NCBI GenBank assembly: GCA_963978545.1
Contig: OZ021723.1
Location: forward strand, 48,996,569 to 49,060,568
Origin: Linyphia triangularis
Taxonomy: Eukaryota > Arthropoda > Arachnida > Araneae > Linyphiidae
DNA length: 64,000 bases
Reading direction: 5' to 3'
A program made the position numbers and the translations under genes. Below the pieces are notes generated by a model. The model had not been told where the DNA came from and ran no database searches. It saw only the letters and a program-made list of their open reading frames with translations. Shown here piece by piece: positions 59,222 to 64,000 of this stretch. How positions within the stretch are numbered: the stretch's first letter is position 1; every line of letters starts with the position of its first letter.

Positions 59222-61477
59222 AGACAGTTGGGTATTCTGAAAGCACTAATTGAGCACTAAATGTTTGCATATGCGAGACAATTTGTGCGTCTGTGGGGGG
59301 GGCCAACGAAACGCAAGTGATAAGTAAATAATTATTACAAAATGGTCAATTTTGGCCAAAATATTGACGCACTAATTCTGGCGGTTGGGGATTCTGAAAG
59401 CACTCAATGAGCACTAAAATTTGGCACCGGTCATACAATTAGTGCGTGATAATTTACATCGGTTTAAGGCTCACGTACATTCGGCAATAAGCTAAAATTG
59501 GCAATTTTGGCCAAAATATTGACGCACTAATTTTTGCAGTTGGGTTTTCTAAAAGCACTAATTATGCCCAACATTTTAACATATAATAATTGATGATTGC
59601 TTTTCTGGGCCGTACCAACGAAACGGAAGTGACAAGTGAATAATTATTACAAAATAGTCAATTTTGGCCAAAATATTGACGCACTAATTCTGGCGGTTGG
59701 GGATTCTGAAAGCACTCATTGAGCACTAAAATTTGGCACCGGTCATACAATTAGTGCTTGATAGTTTACATCGGTTTAAGGCTCGCGTACATAAGGCAAT
59801 AAGCTAAAATTGGCAATTTTGGCCAAAATATTGACGCACTAATTTTTGCAGTTGGGTTTTCTGAAAGCACTAATTATGCCCAACATTTTAACATATAATG
59901 AATGATGATTGCTTTTGTGGGCGGGGCCAACGAAACGCAAGTGATTAGTGAATTATTATTACATTATGGTCAATTTTGGCCAAAATATTGAGGCACTAAT
60001 TCTGGCGGTTAGGAATTCTGAAAGCACTATTAGAGCACTAAAATTTGGCACCGGTCATACTATTAGTGCGTGATAATTTACATCGGTTTAAGGCTCGCGT
60101 ACATTCGGCAATAAGCTAAAATTCGCAATTTTGGCCAAAATATTGACGCACTAATTTTTGCAATTGGGTTTTCTAAAAGCACTAATTATGCCCAACATTT
60201 TAACATATAATAATTGATGATTGCTTTCGTCGGCGGGGCCAGCGAAACGGAAGTGACATGTGAATAATTATTACAAAATAGTCAATTTTGGCCAAAATAT
60301 TGACGCACTAATTCTGGCGGTTGGGGATTCTGAAAGCACTCATTGAGCACTAAAATTTGGCACCGGTCATACAATTAGTGCTTGATAGTTTACATCGGTT
60401 TAAGGCTCGTGTACATAAGGCAATAAGCTAAAATTGGCAATTTTGGCCAAAATATTGACGCACTAATTCTGGCGGTTGTGGATTCTGAAAGCACTCATTG
60501 AGCACTAAAATTTGGCACCGGTCATACAATTAGTGCGTGATAATTTACATCGGTTTAAAGCTCGCGTACATTCGGCAATAAGCTAAAATTGGCAATTTTG
60601 GCCAAAATATTGACGCACTAATTTTTGCAATTGGATTTTCTAAAAGCACTAATTATGCCCAACATTTTAAAATATAATAATTGATGATTGCTTTTGTGGG
60701 CGGGGCCAACGAAACGGAAGTGACAAGTGAATAATTATTAAAAAATAGTTAATTTTGGCCAAAATATTGACGCACTAATCCTGGCGGTTAGGGATTCTGA
60801 AAGCACTCATTGAGCACTAAAATTTGGCACCGGTCATACAATTAGTGCGTGATAATTTACATCGGTTTATGGCTCGCGTACGTTCGGCAATAAGCTAAAA
60901 TTGGCAATTTTGGCCAAAATATTGACGCACTAATTTTTGCAGTTGGGTTTTTCTGAAAGCACTAATTATGCCCAACATTATAACATATAATGATTGATGA
61001 TTGCTTTTGTGGGCGGGGCCAACGAAACGGAAGTGATTAGTGAATTATTATTACAAAATGGTAAATTTTGGCCAAAATATTGACGCACTATTTCTGGCAG
61101 TTGGGTATTCTGAAAGCACTAATTATGCCCGACATTTTAACATATAATGAACGATGATTGCTTTTGTGGGCGGTTCCAGCATTTTGCCCGCCTACCCTCA
61201 ATTAACCTTGAATTTTATGAAAAGTAATGACGCACTAATTTTTTGGATGGTGGATTCTGAAAGCACTAATTGAGCACTAAAATTTGGTATATATTAAAAA
61301 ATTAGTGCATTTGTGGCGGGACTAGCGTTTCGTTGGCATTTCTTTGTATATCTCAGTAAATATTGACGCACTAATTTTTTTAATGGCGGATTCTGAAAGC
61401 ACTAATTTAGCACTAAATTGTGGTATATATTAAAAAATTAGTGCGTTTGTGGGCGGGGCCAACGAAACGCACCTGAA
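59222..61477 (-). repeat. Right arm of the foldback element, modular and inverted
   Basis: The reverse-complemented core (CAATTTTGGCCAAAATATTG followed by ACGCACTAATT) occurs at about 59350, 59505, 59662, 59817, 59974, 60129, 60285, 60440, 60597, 60753, 60908 and 61066, a period of 155-158 bp. GTGGGCGGGGCCAACGAAAC or variants recur at about 59294, 59610, 59918, 60230, 60696, 61008 and 61448. It has about four more modules than the left arm. Confidence 0.9.
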
Positions 61478-61499
61478 AAGCAAGTAGATTACGAATCCA

Positions 61500-61965
61500 C
61501 AGTTCTGGTGTTTCGAAAATGGCCAAGACCAGACGAAAATCGACCTTGAACGAGTTGAATTAAATCTTATTGCCAGATATGCCATAACTTGCCAAGTAAT
61601 GAGCTTTCTTTTTTATGTGATAACCCATAGCTCTTTAATTTTCAATTAAGAAGGTTGCAGACGATTCAGATATCTAGCGACGTTCTACTTGCATCTATGA
61701 AAAGTGAGCCAAATTGGCAATAAATATTACCTCACTTATGATGTAACTGATATCGCCAATTTGGCTTACTTTTAAAATGTGCAAATTTTCCCAGCCTGAG
61801 ATCAGAAATAGTCTGCACCCTTCCTCATTGAAATAAAAGTGTTATGGGTTACCAGACGAAAAAATGTGTGTACTTTTTGGCAAGTAATTACATATTTTAC
61901 AATCAGATTTAGTTCAACTCATTCAAAGTCGATTTTTGACTAGTTTCGGCCATTTTTGCACCGGC
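61500..61965. repeat. Second palindromic block between right arm and terminus
   Basis: About 61507-61567 (GAAAATGGCCAAGACCAGAC onward) is matched, inverted, by about 61904-61965. Further in, AAAAGTGAGCCAAATTGGC (about 61700) pairs with GCCAATTTGGCTTACTTTT (about 61755-61773). CCATAGCTC/GGGTTACC-type pairs lie between. It is a nested foldback of about 460 bp. The left side of the large element has no counterpart, so it is likely a later insertion or an extra module type. Confidence 0.7.
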
Positions 61966-62068
61966 AGACCAGTGGATTATTAATCTTCTAACTTGTCTCC
62001 ACATTCTATAAAAAATTCATAATGATGTTCGATGGGGCACCTAAACTTGCAAGTCGCCTCTAAGTCTA

Positions 62069-64000
62069 TAATAATGCTACTTCGCATTGAAAAAATAACA
62101 GAAAAACTCTCTTTAGTCTTCGATTTAACCGTGTAAGATTATTTAGGCAATGTAAATACGATAATGTATTTACTGTCTAACTAGTAAATATATAAATATT
62201 CTTTGACTAGTTTTACACATAAATTAACTAAACTATACTTACATAGACTTAATTATACTTTTACTTAAATACGTAGCAGAAAAAAGAATTTCTGACCAAA
62301 AAAGATCCAAGCGATCTTATTCCAATAGTATTTATGATTACCACGAAATTCTGCAACTTAATATTTGGGCTTTTACAAGTTGGTATTGAAAAAGTTGCAT
62401 AGCAATCTATAATTTAATGTTTAAATTACTTTTAAAAGTTATTTCGTAAATAACAAAAAGGAGATTTTGGAGATAAATTAGTGCCAGTGCCATTTTATGT
62501 ATTTTTTTCAAAATATGAATTTTTTTCATGTATATCAGATGCGTGTGTTTTAATGTTTACATTTTTATATCACATCGCTAATGCAATTATATGGAGGAAA
62601 TCATACAAATAACCTTGATGGCAAAAATAACCAACTATTTCAACATGCAGTAATTACCATGGAAATTAATTTATAAACAAAAATATATTTGCTGAGTTTG
62701 TAAAAAACAAATATATGTAGAATCTCATTCCAGGTAATTAAACTTTCGAGAAGTTATAAAAATGAACACAATTTATAACACTAAGTGATCCACGCCATAT
62801 AATAAAACTACGCCATTGAAATTCAAGTTTTTAAGTAGATGTATTCGTTTGGGTATATATTTAAAGAAACACAAACTTTTTTCTAACATTTTCTTCATAC
62901 TTCTAAAAAGTTTTAGTTCTTATTTGAAAGTTTCTGCAATTTCATTACAGAAACCTGCCCCTCTCATTGCTCCTATTTAGTACATTTATTTATACACCCA
63001 TTCAATAAAACAAAATAGAAACTGTTCTTATTTATAAAGCCGAAATAAATTAAACATAGAAATACTTAAACATTCAATCACTTACTTTCCACTCAGATGC
63101 TTTGATTGAAATCGATATAAAAAGTCCAGTAAGCCAAACTTTGAAATTGGAATCTTTCCTACGAGAATCGGAAAGTAAAGAAAATAAGAAAATTCCATTC
63201 CAAATACACTTTCTCAAAACTAGTAAATTAAAATCCTCAGTGGTATATTTATATTTGGATCTCGCAATTGAAATTGAGTTTTTGTTTTTGGTTTCAAAGT
63301 TTTGAGTGAATAAAAGGAATTCTTTATTAAATGAAGATTAATATCGAAGATATGTTTTTATGATATCACGAATATGTTTTATAATTTAAATCAACCAGCA
63401 ATCAATCACAATTTGCTTAATTGATATGTAGTGATAAGTCATAATCTCATATACAAACTTTTAAAGTTACAGTGTATGCTTAGTTGAATAAAAATGATAT
63501 AACTTTTTCAAATACTTGAATTAATGTTTCCGTAAGATTAAACTCTTTCCAAGAAATGTTCTTAATGGTCATTTTGAAAATATTTAAAAATCTATGTTGT
63601 CAAAAATTTAATACATTTTTAAAAATTAGGATTCATTTGTTAAATTTGTGTTCGTTGTAAAATTAATGGCATTTAATATTCGACGCAATGAAGATAATTT
63701 AATTTAAAAAAATTATATGAAAAACCTCAAGGACAACCCTTCTATACAGAGGAAATTTTATCATTTATATTATTACTCAATATCTTTCAAGTACCTATAA
63801 TCCAATGCTTTGAAACTAGAACACTGGATTACAAAAAATCAATTTTGGTTTTTTAGCGTGATCTATCCTTTTTTGGAATATCTCGAGTAAAAAAAAATAT
63901 TTAAAAATACAAACGACTGAACGTGAACAGCATAGACTCATAACAAAACATTTTACAATGTCCAATTTTAAGAAACATGCTACTTGTGCCTATTGGTAGG
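62069..64000. other. A+T-rich flank with one weak exon candidate
   Basis: Mostly low-complexity A/T sequence. At 63097 an acceptor (CTTACTTTCCACTCAG) precedes a frame open to 63305 (ALIEIDIKSPVSQTLKLES...). Its phase would fit the phase-1 donor at 45958, but no domain is recognised. Confidence 0.3.

Larger units (their letters stand above)
53286..62066. mobile_element. Giant TA-flanked foldback element with modular arms, 8.8 kb
   Basis: The left end GTCCGAGAGGCGACTGCATG (53286-) and the reverse complement of the right end GACTTAGAGGCGACTTGCAA (to 62066) stay similar for about 75 bp, through CATCGAACAT-like and ATAGAATGTGGAGA text. TA flanks both ends (53284-53285 and 62067-62068). Within the ends lie two long inverted arms (left about 53367-55035, right about 59222-61477) made of repeated modules. 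The central about 4.2 kb contains LTR pieces and unassigned DNA. No transposase is recognisable, so it is presumably mobilised in trans or is a dead composite. The shared ends tie it to the 1.5-kb element at 6216-7706. Confidence 0.75.

Noticed and set aside
53367..61477. Regularly spaced repeats that could suggest a CRISPR-like array or a satellite
   Set aside because: Units are about 155 bp, lack unique spacers, are inverted between arms and lie inside TA-flanked ends; this is a transposable element in eukaryotic DNA.

Overview
The window reads as a stretch of a very A+T-rich animal nuclear genome. It has long A/T homopolymers, two long (TA)n tracts, splice-signal-bounded exon fragments, and many class I and class II transposable elements. 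No bacterial operon, rRNA, tRNA or CRISPR structure was seen. The mixture of Ty3/gypsy, Tc1/mariner, pogo-like, piggyBac-like, THAP and SWIM-type remnants fits an arthropod. A chelicerate such as a spider is my guess; it is inference, not shown by the sequence.

The only long, clearly coding unit is a Ty3/gypsy LTR retrotransposon at 12502-21619. Its two 662-bp LTRs show no difference by eye, and it is flanked by a 5-bp target duplication (CAATC), so it inserted recently. It carries gag (13540-14697) and pol (protease, reverse transcriptase, RNase H, integrase). Pol lies in the -1 frame behind a TTTTTTA slippery heptamer at 14658-14664. The copy is odd in three ways: a 251-bp direct duplication spans the LTR end, leader and gag start; one in-frame TAA interrupts the integrase C-terminal region; and a 2.35-kb 3' region carries a protease-like fragment in place of a recognisable env.

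The most unusual structure is a TA-flanked giant foldback element at 53286-62066. Two inverted arms are built from modules of about 155 bp, each centred on the palindrome TTTTGGCCAAAA, and about every second module carries a GC-box-like motif. The arms enclose about 4 kb that contains a solo LTR and an inverted LTR fragment. A 1.5-kb relative with the same ends but different arm modules sits at 6216-7706, inside one copy of a host tandem duplication whose other copy preserves the empty site. Other DNA elements are a Tc1-like element with IR/DR ends (11178-12345), a second Tc1-like remnant (32263-33095), a mariner-like remnant with an HTH-like transposase piece (41604-42310), a pogo/Tigger-like MITE (37863-38026) and a piggyBac-like MITE with TTAA flanks (48254-48558).

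Host-gene signals are sparse. The best is a candidate first coding exon at 45904-45958 on the + strand. It encodes a near-ideal signal peptide ending in a GTGAGT donor and follows a GC-richer, CCAAT-containing promoter-like region, so much of 46-64 kb may be its first intron. A THAP-domain exon lies at 33181-33283 (minus) and a decayed SWIM-zinc-finger-like last exon at 31888-32187 (plus). The rest, notably 21.7-31.8 kb and 34-41 kb, is A+T-rich noncoding DNA with simple repeats and a few more complex islands that might be regulatory.
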